From Candidatus Methylacidiphilales bacterium (GTDB lineage: Bacteria > Verrucomicrobiota > Verrucomicrobiia > Methylacidiphilales > CAZTYG01): a stretch of DNA of 64,000 bases. The notes under the pieces are model-generated. The model saw nothing but the letters and a program-made list of their open reading frames with translations. It had not been told where the DNA came from and made no database searches. The stretch's first letter is position 1; the number at the start of each line of letters is the position of its first letter. Location of the stretch: the NCBI GenBank assembly GCA_033875315.1, contig JANRJG010000032.1:1-64000 (forward strand), written 5' to 3'. The translations under genes and the position numbers were made by a program. This document shows, in pieces, positions 7,744 through 16,143 of this stretch.

Positions 7744-9363
7744 ATGCACGGATGGATGTGGGACGCGGTGGTCATTTCCGCTTACGCGGGGATGATCGCC
7801 TGGATCGGCTGGAGCCAGCGACGCGGGGGCGACGATGTGCGCGGATTCGCCCTGGGCGACCGCAACATGCCGTGGTGGGCGGTTCTGGCCTCGATTTTGG
7901 CCGCAGAAATCAGCGCCGCCACTTTCTTGGGGGCCCCGGGCGAAGGGTTTGCCAAACGCAATTTCACCTACGCCCAACTGGCCATCGGGACCATCCTGGC
8001 CCGACTGATCGTGGGCGCCCTGTTCATCCCGGCCTACTACCGGCACGGAGTCGTTTCCATCTACGAATTCCTGGAAATCCGCTTCGGACCACGCACTCGT
8101 TCCTGGGCCTCGGCCACCTTCCTGGTCACCCGCCTGCTGGCCAGCGGCACGCGCTTGTATGTATCGGCCATCCTGGTGGCGCTGGCCTTTGAGATGGCCA
8201 CCGGCAGCAAACCCTCGCCCGCCGGCCAGATGATGATCTACGCCGGGGCGGTCGTGGTCGTCACCCTGGCCACGGCCATCTACACCGCCATCGGCGGCAT
8301 CAAGGCGGTCATCTGGACCGATCTCCTGCAGGTCGGTGTGCTGGCGGCGGCGGTCTGTTTTTCTATTTATTACTTGTTAAGCGCCATACCCGGCGGACTG
8401 GCCGCGGTCACCGGCGATCTCTCGCGTCCCGGGGACATGCTCTTCCTGACCTGGGGCCAACCGGAAGGAACCGGGGCGGGGGCCTGGGTGAAAATGATCT
8501 TCGAGGAGGAATACACCCTCTGGACCGCCCTGCTGGGTGCCACCTTCGTCACCCTGGCCACCCACGGCACCGACCAGGACATGGTGCAACGCATGCTCAC
8601 CGCCCCGGACAAAAAACGCAGCGCCTGGGCCGTGGTCCTGTCCGGAATCATCGACATGCCGGTGGTGCTCTCCTTTCTTTTCATCGGCATCCTCCTGTCC
8701 GTCTTCTATCAGGTCCATCCCGACCCGAACCTGCCGGATAAAAACCCGCACGTGTTCCCGTATTTCATCCTGCACGAAATGCCGCCCGGGTTGCGCGGGC
8801 TGGTGGTGGCCGGTGTCCTGGCCACGGCCATGGGCTCCCTGAGCACGGCGCTCAATGCCCTGGCCACCTCGTTCTGCCGCGACTGGCTGGGCCATTCGGG
8901 GACGGGGGAAGGACAAACGGGTGGAAGTGTCCGCGCCATGCAGACCGCCACCTGGGGATTCGCGGCCCTGCTGGCAGCGGTCGGCATCGCCACCGCTTGG
9001 GCGGTGATCCACATCCCCGGTTCGCGCATCATCCCGATTGTGCTGGGCATATTTGGCTACACCTACGGTTCTCTCTTGGGGGTATTCCTCGTCGGCCTGG
9101 CCACCCGGACGCGCGGTAGCGATACCGGCAACGCCATCGCCATGGCCTCGGGATTTGTCGTGGTGGCCTGGCTGTGCCGCCTCCCCGAGGTGCCCCTGCA
9201 TGCCCTTGGTATTCAGATATCCATCCTGCCCGAATGGATGCCCACCCTCGCTTTCCCCTGGCGCGTGACCGCGGGCACCCTGGTCACCGTGTTGGTCGCC
9301 CTGGCCTTCCACACTCCGACCTCACGCATGGAATCCATGGCCGCCTCACCCGCCAGGGATTGA
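7744..9363 (+). CDS. Sodium:solute symporter (SSS family)
   Basis: The 539-residue protein has 13-14 predicted membrane segments and family features such as FALGDRNMPWWAVLASILAAEISAATFLGAPG near residue 35-65 and the later ATHGTDQDMVQRMLTA segment. SSS transporters take up sugars, vitamins or organic anions with sodium; the substrate cannot be told from sequence. The ATG at 7744 (MHGWMWDAV) is preferred over an in-frame GTG at 7681, because the extra residues are polar and unlike the family. The downstream gene starts only ten bases later. Confidence 0.9.
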   Translation: MHGWMWDAVVISAYAGMIAWIGWSQRRGGDDVRGFALGDRNMPWWAVLASILAAEISAATFLGAPGEGFAKRNFTYAQLAIGTILARLIVGALFIPAYYRHGVVSIYEFLEIRFGPRTRSWASATFLVTRLLASGTRLYVSAILVALAFEMATGSKPSPAGQMMIYAGAVVVVTLATAIYTAIGGIKAVIWTDLLQVGVLAAAVCFSIYYLLSAIPGGLAAVTGDLSRPGDMLFLTWGQPEGTGAGAWVKMIFEEEYTLWTALLGATFVTLATHGTDQDMVQRMLTAPDKKRSAWAVVLSGIIDMPVVLSFLFIGILLSVFYQVHPDPNLPDKNPHVFPYFILHEMPPGLRGLVVAGVLATAMGSLSTALNALATSFCRDWLGHSGTGEGQTGGSVRAMQTATWGFAALLAAVGIATAWAVIHIPGSRIIPIVLGIFGYTYGSLLGVFLVGLATRTRGSDTGNAIAMASGFVVVAWLCRLPEVPLHALGIQISILPEWMPTLAFPWRVTAGTLVTVLVALAFHTPTSRMESMAASPARD

Positions 9364-9373
9364 AGACCGCCGC

Positions 9374-10207
9374 ATGCGCCTCGTCATCATCCACCATGAC
9401 CGTCACGACCCGCGGCAAATCGAGGAGTATTACATCCATGCCATGGCCGCCAAATGGGTGGAACGCGGGATCGACGTTTGTCATGTGGCTGGAACCCGCC
9501 ATCTCCCGCCGGGCGACTTGGCCCTGGTGCACGTCGATCTGAGCGTCGTGCCGGAACGCTTCCTCCGCGCCGCCGCCCGCTATCCCGTGGTCCTCAATGG
9601 AAAGATCCGCGACATCCGCAAGACCTCGCTCCCGGGGAGAAACCATGTCCTCGCCTCTCCCACGGACCTCGACGGACCGGTCATGGTCAAAACCAATCTG
9701 AACAACGCGGGAGTCCCCGAAAGCAATGCCTACCGCAAAGGTGGTGCCCGGCTGCCCCTGCTGGAGCATTGGGCCCTCTTCCAGGGCCACCGCCTGGGCC
9801 GCACGCTCGCCTACCGGATTTATGATTCACCGCGGGCTGTTCCCAGGCACCTCTGGAAGAATCGGGACTTCGTTGTTGAACGCTTCCTTCAGGAAAAAGA
9901 GAACGACACCTTCGTGGTGCGAACGGCCTACTTCCTCGGAACGGTGCAGGCGGGATTCAAGTTGATCGGCCCGGACCCCGTCCTGCGATGGCACCAGAAG
10001 CTGGTCGAGGAAACCTGTGCCATCGACCCCGAAGTCATTGCCTACCGGGATCGGATTCATTTGGATTACGGAACAATCGATTACATCCTCCGTGAGGGAA
10101 AACCGGTCATCCTCGATGTCAACAAAACCGTCGGGGGCCCAACGGCTTCCCTGCTGGATAATCCGCTGACCCACTCGCTGGCGGCGGGGATACCGTCTAT
10201 CGGTTAG
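9374..10207 (+). CDS. ATP-grasp-like protein of unknown function
   Basis: The 277-residue soluble protein is not a family I can name. The C-terminal half looks like an ATP-grasp fold: FVVERFLQ near residue 166 resembles the nucleotide-binding strand, and LDYGTIDYILREGKPVILDVNKTVGG (about 233-258) resembles the metal-binding Asp/Glu...Asn end of ATP-grasp ligases. The N-terminal part (MRLVIIHHDRHDP) resembles a pre-ATP-grasp domain. It could ligate an amine to a carboxylate, but the substrate is unknown. It lies ten bases after the symporter and overlaps the convergent SET gene by 11 bases. Confidence 0.55.
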   Translation: MRLVIIHHDRHDPRQIEEYYIHAMAAKWVERGIDVCHVAGTRHLPPGDLALVHVDLSVVPERFLRAAARYPVVLNGKIRDIRKTSLPGRNHVLASPTDLDGPVMVKTNLNNAGVPESNAYRKGGARLPLLEHWALFQGHRLGRTLAYRIYDSPRAVPRHLWKNRDFVVERFLQEKENDTFVVRTAYFLGTVQAGFKLIGPDPVLRWHQKLVEETCAIDPEVIAYRDRIHLDYGTIDYILREGKPVILDVNKTVGGPTASLLDNPLTHSLAAGIPSIG

Positions 10208-10583
10208 CAGATGGCAACGTTTCGACGCTCCCCCGGCATCCGGATACTCCACATTGACAGACAAAAGGAGCCGCACTCACGTCTTCTGTTTCCAGATCAT
10301 CAAAAGTGATTTCCTCCCCGCATGGGATATCCCGGAGGGCCACCAGCCGTTTTCCGCGCCACCGGGCGTTGGGCGAACAGGAATGGTTCAAAAAACGGTA
10401 GGGTGGTTCCGCATCATAGTGGATGCCATCCATCCGAATCGAGTAACGGGTGGGCGCAGTCAGGGGAATACCCGTCAGCTCTCCCAATACTTCATTCGCA
10501 GAAAGCCCGCGCAGGCAAAAAACCCCGACATCCCCACCCGGGCGTGTCCGAACTTCGATCAACTTCGGAAGCGGATCAGCCAT
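10197..10583 (-). CDS. SET-domain protein (putative lysine methyltransferase)
   Basis: The 128-residue protein is a minimal SET domain. FLNHSCSPNA (about 73-82) matches the SAM-binding NHSCxPN motif and GEEITFDD (about 97-104) corresponds to the catalytic E(L/I)TFDY motif, here with Asp for Tyr. CQCGVSGCRG near the C-terminus is a post-SET-like zinc-binding cysteine cluster. SET enzymes transfer methyl groups from SAM to protein lysine; bacterial targets are mostly unknown. The ATG overlaps the last eight bases of the DedA gene (ATGGCTGA), implying translational coupling. Confidence 0.8.
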   Translation of the reverse strand: MADPLPKLIEVRTRPGGDVGVFCLRGLSANEVLGELTGIPLTAPTRYSIRMDGIHYDAEPPYRFLNHSCSPNARWRGKRLVALRDIPCGEEITFDDLETEDVSAAPFVCQCGVSGCRGSVETLPSANR

Positions 10584-11238
10584 TGGTTTCGGAACGGGAC
10601 GCCCACCAGCGCCTGGCCACTCCGATGACGATCGGAAGCACGGATATGACCACCACCACGAGGATGATGTGGTGGAGTTTTTTGGCCAAGGGGGTCTGGC
10701 CGAGGAAGTAACCCAGCCAGAGCATGCTGAAGACCCAGAAGACACCACCCATCACATTGAAGCCGACAAAACGGCGATAGGGCATATCCGCCACTCCGGC
10801 GGCGAAGGGAACGAAAGTGCGCATGATGGGCATGAAACGGGCCGCCACCACCGCCTTGCCGCCATGACGGACGTAGAAGTCATGGGCCTCCTGGATGTAG
10901 CGCCTCTTGAAGAAGCGTCCATCGGCGCGCTGGAAAATGGCCTGGCCGGTTTTGCGCCCAAGCAAAAAGCCCACCTGGTCACCGATCACCGCTGCCGCCG
11001 AAACCGCCAACGACAGCACCCAGATGTTGAAGAGCGGCTGCCCCTGCGCGGCCGGACTGGCCGCGATCACACCGGCGGTGACCAGCAGGGAATCGCCGGG
11101 AAGGAAAAAACCCGCCAACAACCCGGTCTCGGCAAAAACGATGGCCACCAGAACCAGCACGCCGCCGGAAAGGATGATCTGCGTGATGCCGTCGGTGGAG
11201 TAGAGGGAATGGAGCCAGTGGGAAAAGGTCTCGATCAT
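10576..11238 (-). CDS. DedA-family membrane protein
   Basis: The 220-residue protein carries hallmarks of DedA (VTT/SNARE-associated) proteins: FAETGLLAGFFLPGDSLL in the first re-entrant region, GDQVGFLLGRKTG, and RFMPIMRTFVPFAAGVADM with the conserved arginine. DedA proteins act as undecaprenyl-phosphate or phospholipid flippases and in membrane homeostasis. The ATG at 11238 (MIETFSHWL) gives the standard length; alternatives at 11265 and 11322 add an unlike N-terminus. It is co-transcribed with the SET gene through an 8-base overlap. Confidence 0.9.
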   Translation of the reverse strand: MIETFSHWLHSLYSTDGITQIILSGGVLVLVAIVFAETGLLAGFFLPGDSLLVTAGVIAASPAAQGQPLFNIWVLSLAVSAAAVIGDQVGFLLGRKTGQAIFQRADGRFFKRRYIQEAHDFYVRHGGKAVVAARFMPIMRTFVPFAAGVADMPYRRFVGFNVMGGVFWVFSMLWLGYFLGQTPLAKKLHHIILVVVVISVLPIVIGVARRWWASRSETNG

Positions 11239-11352
11239 GTCCGGTGGTGATAGCAGCGCACCCATCTCCCGGCAACTGCCAATCAAAGGCGGCGGATAGA
11301 TCCGAATGGGATCTAACTCCAAATCACCTTGAGTAGGCGATAATGCGCCTTA

Positions 11353-11451
11353 CGGGAGGGCGAAGCTCCTGGCTCCCCCGCAAGCGTGCGGGGCTGAGCC
11401 GCGTCTGGTATTCCGACCTGAACCCGGCTCGGCGGGAGCCTCGCCCTCCCG
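11353..11451. repeat. GC-rich nested palindromic repeat (class C)
   Basis: Outer arms 11353-11369 (CGGGAGGGCGAAGCTCC) and 11434-11451 (GGGAGCCTCGCCCTCCCG) are inverted copies. Between them is a perfect 7-base stem (CCCCGCA/TGCGGGG, 11376-11393) with a 4-base loop. The whole would fold as one long hairpin. It lies upstream of the DedA gene and downstream of the VWA gene. Confidence 0.7.
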
Positions 11452-11502
11452 AAGAACCCGTCTCCCAGTCAATGTGATTTGGTATAAGCAGGATCCATGC
11501 AG

Positions 11503-11678
11503 TTCACCGCAAAGGACGCGAAGAACGCGAAGCAAAAACTTATGGCATTGAGGGCATTATAAAGCAGTTCAACCCCGATAAGGATCGGGGTTGAATTGAA
11601 ACTCACTGATCGGTGAATCGAAAAGTTGCCTGGTAGAAGTCCGAAGGACTTCGCGAGCTTAGCGCCCTTCGCGGTGAA
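11503..11678. repeat. MITE-like element, copy B1
   Basis: This 176-base element has terminal inverted repeats, TTCACCGCAAAGGACGCGAA at the left and the inverse of CTTAGCGCCCTTCGCGGTGAA at the right. At its centre is a perfect 12-base stem (11568-11579 with 11584-11595) with a 4-base loop. A related copy in opposite orientation lies at 49643-49807. It ends eight bases before the VWA stop codon and could form the transcript end of that gene. Confidence 0.75.
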
Positions 11679-11685
11679 CAGCTGC

Positions 11686-13968
11686 TTAGTTACGGATACC
11701 CGACAGGTCGCGGGCGGTTTCGACCAGGCGGAGGTATTCGCTGCGGTAGCCCTGGGGGTCTTCTCCCAAGCCGGCGCGACCAAGGGCCAAGACCTGTCCC
11801 CAGTTCGAGGCGCCGGCATGGGGGGACTCGCGCAGAAGCATCCCGAAGGAAGCCACCGAGGCGGCGAATTTGAAATCAGGTGATGCCTTCTGCCACGTGT
11901 TGCCCCCATCTTTGACGGCAAAGGTTTGTAATTTGCTCTCATCTTCCTTGGGTTCTTTGTAGCGGATTTTCAGGAACAAGAGTTCGTTGCTGCTGGATTT
12001 CAAGCTTCCCGTTTCAGGTTTCCGGTTTTCGGCCAGGTAGCGGTGGGCCTCTGGGGCAGAGGGGATTTCTCCTCCGGCGGGGACAATTTCATAGAGCACG
12101 GTGACGGTATGGCCTGCGCCGACTTCGCCTGCGTCTTTGGTGTCGTCGTTGAAGTCCTGGCGGGCCAGTTGGCGGTTCTCGTAGCCGATCTGGCGCCAGG
12201 CGGCGACCTGGGCCGGGTTGAATTCGATCTGAAATTTGACGTCCTTGGCCACGGTGACGAGGGTGCCGGAGAGTTGTTCGACGAAGGCCTTGCGGGCTTC
12301 GGCGAAGCTGTCGATGTAGCCGTAGGCGCCGTTGCCCTTGTCGGCCAGTTGTTCGAGGGTGGCGTCCTTGAGGTTGCCCATGCCGAAGCCGTAGATGTTG
12401 AGGAAGACGCCCTCTTTCCGCTTGCGCTCGATGAGGGAGACGAGGTCCTCGCGGTCGGTCACACCGACGTTGAAATCGCCGTCGGTGCAGAGGATGACGC
12501 GGTTGATGCCGTTTTCACGGTAGTGTTCCGCGGCCACGCGGTAGGCCAGGCGGATGCCGCCCTCGCCGTTGGTGGAACCCCCGGCCTGCATGCGGTCGAT
12601 GGCCTCGAGGATGGCGGCCTTGTCGGCGGTGGAATCGAGGACCAACCCGGTGGACCCGGCATAGACCACGATGGCCACCCGGTCGCGTTTTTCCAGATTA
12701 CGGGTCAGGAGCTTGAGGGCTTTCTGCACGAGCGGGAGCTTGTTTTCCGAACTCATCGAGCCGGAGACATCGACGAGGAAGACCAGATTCATGGGCGGAC
12801 GTTCCTGGGCGGCCACATCCTGGGCCCGGAGGCCGACGCGGACCAGGCGGTGCTGGGGGGCCCAGGGGGCGGAGGCGATTTCCACCGAGGTGGCGAAGGG
12901 GCCGCGTTCCGCCTTGCGGGGGTAGTCGTAGGGGAAGTAGTTGAGCAATTCCTCGATGCGGACGGCGTCGCGGGGCGGGAGCTGGCCGTCCTGGAGGAAA
13001 CGACGGACGTTGCTGTAGGAAGCGGTGTCGACGTCGGCGCCAAAGGTGGAGGTGCCGCTTTCGATGTCGGCCACGCGTTTGAAAGCATTGTCGCGAAGGG
13101 CTTCATAGGCTTCCCCGGGGGCCTCGGCGCGGGTTTCGGGTTTTTTGTCACGGAAGTCGTTTGAATAATCCGCGTCGGCAATGCCGAATGCAGCGGTGTC
13201 TTGCTTAACCTTTTCCACTTGGCGGCGTGACCTCTCATCCACGCGATTGAGCTGATCTTTGGACTTCTCCCCTGCCGCTCGGCCGTAGCCCGAGGAGGAA
13301 CCGGAAGCCCCGGCCACCGCAGCTGCGCTCGTCGGAGCGGTGGTGACCGCCGGGAGAGCCGGTGCGGCTGAGGGGGTGACAATACTGCGGTTGCTCAGGT
13401 TGCTGGAGAGCACGCTGACATCCGAAGCAGCGGGCGCGGATGAAATGAGTGGCTCTGTAGCCCCCTGAGCGAGAAGTTCATCGCCCAAAGGTTTCTCGCT
13501 GACTTTAGCCTCCTCGGGCGCTTCTTCGTCCAATCGGATTCCGGACCATACTTCCTTTTTTTGATCTACCGGCTTGAGAACACCCATTTCTGTTGGATTT
13601 GGATGATTGGTATTCATTGCATCGGTGAACACCCACAGCCAGGCGCCGAGGCACAGGACCAGCGTCGCACCGGCCCAACTGCCCGCCGGGGAAAACGGCT
13701 GCGGCAGCCAGGCCCAGCGGCGGGTGGGTTTCTTTTCACCGCTCATGGCGCGGTGGACCTTATCCCGCTGGGCCATGCTCAGGCCGAGGTCGGCGGCTTC
13801 CAAGGGAAGCGCCCCGCTGAAGAGCGAGGCGCTTTCTTTCATTTCCTCCACCGCGCGGGCCAGGTCGGGCGAGTCGTGGATTTCTTGTTCAAACTTCGTT
13901 TTGTCGCGCTCGTTCATTTCGCCGAGCACGTAGGCGGTCAGGCGGGGATCTTCGTAAATTGTTTTCAT
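11686..13968 (-). CDS. VWA-domain protein, YfbK-like, with anti-sigma-like N-terminus
   Basis: The 760-residue protein has four parts. Residues 1-60 (DPRLTAYVLGEMNERDKTKFEQEI) resemble the start of ECF anti-sigma factors. A single membrane helix lies at about 98-115. A low-complexity linker follows, with a YfbK-type N-terminal segment at about 300-380. A von Willebrand A domain has the MIDAS motif VFLVDVSGSMSS near residue 397. The C-terminal about 180 residues match the DUF3520 region of YfbK homologues. The gene follows an ECF sigma factor by 16 bases, so it may sequester that factor at the membrane. This role is an inference. Confidence 0.85.
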   Translation of the reverse strand: MKTIYEDPRLTAYVLGEMNERDKTKFEQEIHDSPDLARAVEEMKESASLFSGALPLEAADLGLSMAQRDKVHRAMSGEKKPTRRWAWLPQPFSPAGSWAGATLVLCLGAWLWVFTDAMNTNHPNPTEMGVLKPVDQKKEVWSGIRLDEEAPEEAKVSEKPLGDELLAQGATEPLISSAPAASDVSVLSSNLSNRSIVTPSAAPALPAVTTAPTSAAAVAGASGSSSGYGRAAGEKSKDQLNRVDERSRRQVEKVKQDTAAFGIADADYSNDFRDKKPETRAEAPGEAYEALRDNAFKRVADIESGTSTFGADVDTASYSNVRRFLQDGQLPPRDAVRIEELLNYFPYDYPRKAERGPFATSVEIASAPWAPQHRLVRVGLRAQDVAAQERPPMNLVFLVDVSGSMSSENKLPLVQKALKLLTRNLEKRDRVAIVVYAGSTGLVLDSTADKAAILEAIDRMQAGGSTNGEGGIRLAYRVAAEHYRENGINRVILCTDGDFNVGVTDREDLVSLIERKRKEGVFLNIYGFGMGNLKDATLEQLADKGNGAYGYIDSFAEARKAFVEQLSGTLVTVAKDVKFQIEFNPAQVAAWRQIGYENRQLARQDFNDDTKDAGEVGAGHTVTVLYEIVPAGGEIPSAPEAHRYLAENRKPETGSLKSSSNELLFLKIRYKEPKEDESKLQTFAVKDGGNTWQKASPDFKFAASVASFGMLLRESPHAGASNWGQVLALGRAGLGEDPQGYRSEYLRLVETARDLSGIRN

Positions 13969-13984
13969 TTGTGGTGGTCCTTTT

Positions 13985-14500
13985 TTATTGCCGGGCTCCG
14001 GGTTCCTGGAGGCGGTCGCGGAGTTCGCGCACGGCGGAGTGGATGATGAACCCGATGTTGCTTTCGCTCAGGCCGGTGACTTTGCGGATTTCTTTGTAAC
14101 TGAGGCCGTGGAGGAATTTCAGGCGCACGACCTCCTGTTGTTTGGGGGTGAGTTTCCCCAGGGTTTCCCAGACCTGGGCCAGGCGCGGGTCGGGGGTTTC
14201 GGTGCCGGGGTGGGGCAGGGTGTCCTCGACGCTGTCGAGTTCGTCCTGGGGGTAGCGCTTGCGGGCGCGGAGGATGTCGAGGGCGCGGTTGCGGGCCACC
14301 CGGTAAAGCCAGGCCCCCGGGGGGTCGCCGACCTTGCGGGGTTCCTGTTGGCAGAGCTTGAGGAAGCTGTCCTGGGCCACGTCGCGCGCCGTTTCCCAGT
14401 CGCCGACAAACTGCTGGGCGTAGTGGATCAGGCGCGATTCATAGGCGGTGAACGATTCCTGCAGCCAGGAGGCGTGGGGCTTGTCCATGGTCGCGGTCAT
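13985..14500 (-). CDS. ECF RNA polymerase sigma factor
   Basis: The 171-residue protein contains sigma region 2 (ESFTAYESRLIHYAQQFVGDWETARDVAQDSFLKL, about 14-48) and region 4 (LTPKQQEVVRLKFLHGLSYKEIRKVTGLSESNIGFIIHSAVRELR, about 115-160) with its helix-turn-helix. Start ATG 14500 (MTATMDKPH) or 14488 is plausible. It directs transcription of an unknown regulon. The downstream VWA gene begins 16 bases after its stop, suggesting a sigma/membrane-partner operon that likely controls its own promoter. Confidence 0.9.
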   Translation of the reverse strand: MTATMDKPHASWLQESFTAYESRLIHYAQQFVGDWETARDVAQDSFLKLCQQEPRKVGDPPGAWLYRVARNRALDILRARKRYPQDELDSVEDTLPHPGTETPDPRLAQVWETLGKLTPKQQEVVRLKFLHGLSYKEIRKVTGLSESNIGFIIHSAVRELRDRLQEPGARQ

Positions 14501-14606
14501 GAGGGTATGGAAGGTTGCATTCGAAGTCCATGACGCGCTGGCGGGGAGGAATCTTAGAAAAATGTCAGAAATCCGGGGAGAGGATTCCCCGGCTGCAGAA
14601 TGATTC

Positions 14607-15686
14607 TCAAGCAACGGGATCGAGTTCGGCCAGCTTGAGGGCGAAGTCGGCCGATTGGAGTTCGGCCAGGAGTTCCCCGATGTCCCCTTCCATGAATCCG
14701 GAAAGATTGTGCATGGTGTAGTTGATCCGGTGGTCGGTGATGCGGTTTTGGGGATAATTGTAGGTGCGGATCTTTTCGTTGCGGTCGCCGGTGCCAATCT
14801 GCTTTTTCCGGTGGGCGGCGTATTTGGCGGCTTCCTCGGCCTGCTTTTGTTCAAGCAAGCGGGTGCGGAGGATGTTGAGGGCCTTTTCCTTGTTCTTGAG
14901 CTGGGAGCGGCCGTCCTGGCAACGGACGATCATGCCGGTCGGTTTGTGCAGGACTTGGACGGCGGAGTCGGTGGTGTTGACCCCCTGCCCTCCAGGGCCC
15001 CCGGCCCGGCAGACCTCGATGCGGAGGTCGTCGGGTTTGAGTTCGATGTCGACTTCCTCGGCCTCGGGCAGCACGGCCACGGTGGCGGCGGAGGTGTGGA
15101 TGCGGCCTTGATTCTCGGTGGCGGGAACGCGCTGGACGCGGTGGACCCCGCTTTCGAAGCGGAGGGCGCGGAAGACGTTGGTCCCGACCACGCTGAAGAT
15201 GATTTCCTTGTAACCTCCGGCCTCGCCCGGACTGCAGTCCATGACATCGAGTTTCCACCCGGTGCGCTCGGCGTAGCGTGAATACATGCGGAAGAGGTCG
15301 GCGGCAAAGAGTCCGGCCTCATCTCCCCCGGTGCCGGCACGGATTTCCACGATGGTGTTGCGGTCCTCGTGGGGGTCGGCGGGAAGGATGAAGGTCAGGA
15401 GCTCGCGCTCGGCCAGGGGGAGGCGGGCCTCGAGGCTGGGAATTTCCTCTTTGGCCATCTGCGCCAGGTCGGGGTCGTTGCCGGAGGCCATTTCCCGATT
15501 GTCGGCCAGATCACGTCCGATTTTTTCCCATGCCGCCGCGGCGGCCAAGGCGGCCTTGAGACGGCTGTGTTCCTTGGTCAGCTTCTGTGCGCTGGCCGGG
15601 TCGTCGTAAAGTGTGGGGGAACCGAGGAGGTCCTCCAATTCGGCGAAACGCTTGCGGAAGCGGGTGGTGTGGGGGGTGAAGTCCAT
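14607..15686 (-). CDS. prfA: Peptide chain release factor 1
   Basis: RF1 recognises stop codons UAA and UAG and triggers peptide release. The 359-residue length is normal. The codon-recognition PxT motif appears as RVPATENQGRIHTS (about 186-199), with PAT as in RF1 rather than the SPF of RF2. The catalytic GGQ lies in AGGPGGQGVNTTDSAVQ (about 225-241). The C-terminus TYNYPQNRITDHRINYTMHNL is the family signature. It sits between rpmE and the ECF sigma gene on the same strand. No prmC methylase gene is adjacent. Confidence 0.96.
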   Translation of the reverse strand: MDFTPHTTRFRKRFAELEDLLGSPTLYDDPASAQKLTKEHSRLKAALAAAAAWEKIGRDLADNREMASGNDPDLAQMAKEEIPSLEARLPLAERELLTFILPADPHEDRNTIVEIRAGTGGDEAGLFAADLFRMYSRYAERTGWKLDVMDCSPGEAGGYKEIIFSVVGTNVFRALRFESGVHRVQRVPATENQGRIHTSAATVAVLPEAEEVDIELKPDDLRIEVCRAGGPGGQGVNTTDSAVQVLHKPTGMIVRCQDGRSQLKNKEKALNILRTRLLEQKQAEEAAKYAAHRKKQIGTGDRNEKIRTYNYPQNRITDHRINYTMHNLSGFMEGDIGELLAELQSADFALKLAELDPVA

Positions 15687-15800
15687 GAAGGATTTCTGAT
15701 TTTAGATTTCTGATTTCTGATTTTGGAATGGGGAGTGAGTAACGCGCTGATCGCTGAAAGCCGAAAGCAAGGGTTGGAGAGCCGCTCGCCCTTCTATGAC

Positions 15801-15840
15801 AAAACAAAAGGACAGGCTCCACGGGGGAGGCCTGTCCTTT
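15801..15840 (-). terminator. Rho-independent terminator after rpmE
   Basis: A 10-base stem (15808-15817 with 15830-15839, GGACAGGC core) with a 12-base loop is followed on the minus strand by the T-rich tract TTTTGTTTTG. It lies 40 bases after the rpmE stop and would end the fab-rpmE transcript before prfA. Confidence 0.85.
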
Positions 15841-15879
15841 GAGGTGCGCCTTTGGGAAGGGGCGCTTCCGGTGTGTTCG

Positions 15880-16116
15880 CTATTTGCGCTTCTTCGGCTT
15901 GGAAGCAGCGGCCGTGAGGGTGGTGCTGAAGCGCTTCTTGAACTTGTCGATGCGTCCGGCGGTGTCGACGAACTTCTGGGTGCCGGTGAAGAAGGGGTGG
16001 CAGGCGGCACAAATGCCGATGCGGATGTCCTGGACGGTGGAACGGGTGTGGTAGGTGGCCCCGCAGGCGCAGGTCACGGTGGCTTCTAGGTATTCGGGAT
16101 GGATTCCGGCTTTCAT
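15880..16116 (-). CDS. rpmE: 50S ribosomal protein L31
   Basis: The 78-residue protein is the zinc-binding (C+) form of L31: [19 protein letters not shown] carries the first cysteine pair and [22 protein letters not shown] the second, followed by a basic tail. L31 bridges the ribosomal subunits at the central protuberance and may serve as a zinc store. It is 27 bases downstream of fabF and followed by a strong terminator, so it is the last gene of the fatty-acid transcript. Confidence 0.96.
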   Translation of the reverse strand: MKAGIHPEYLEATVTCACGATYHTRSTVQDIRIGICAACHPFFTGTQKFVDTAGRIDKFKKRFSTTLTAAASKPKKRK

Positions 16117-16143
16117 GGTGTGTTCCTTAAAGTGAGCCGGAAA

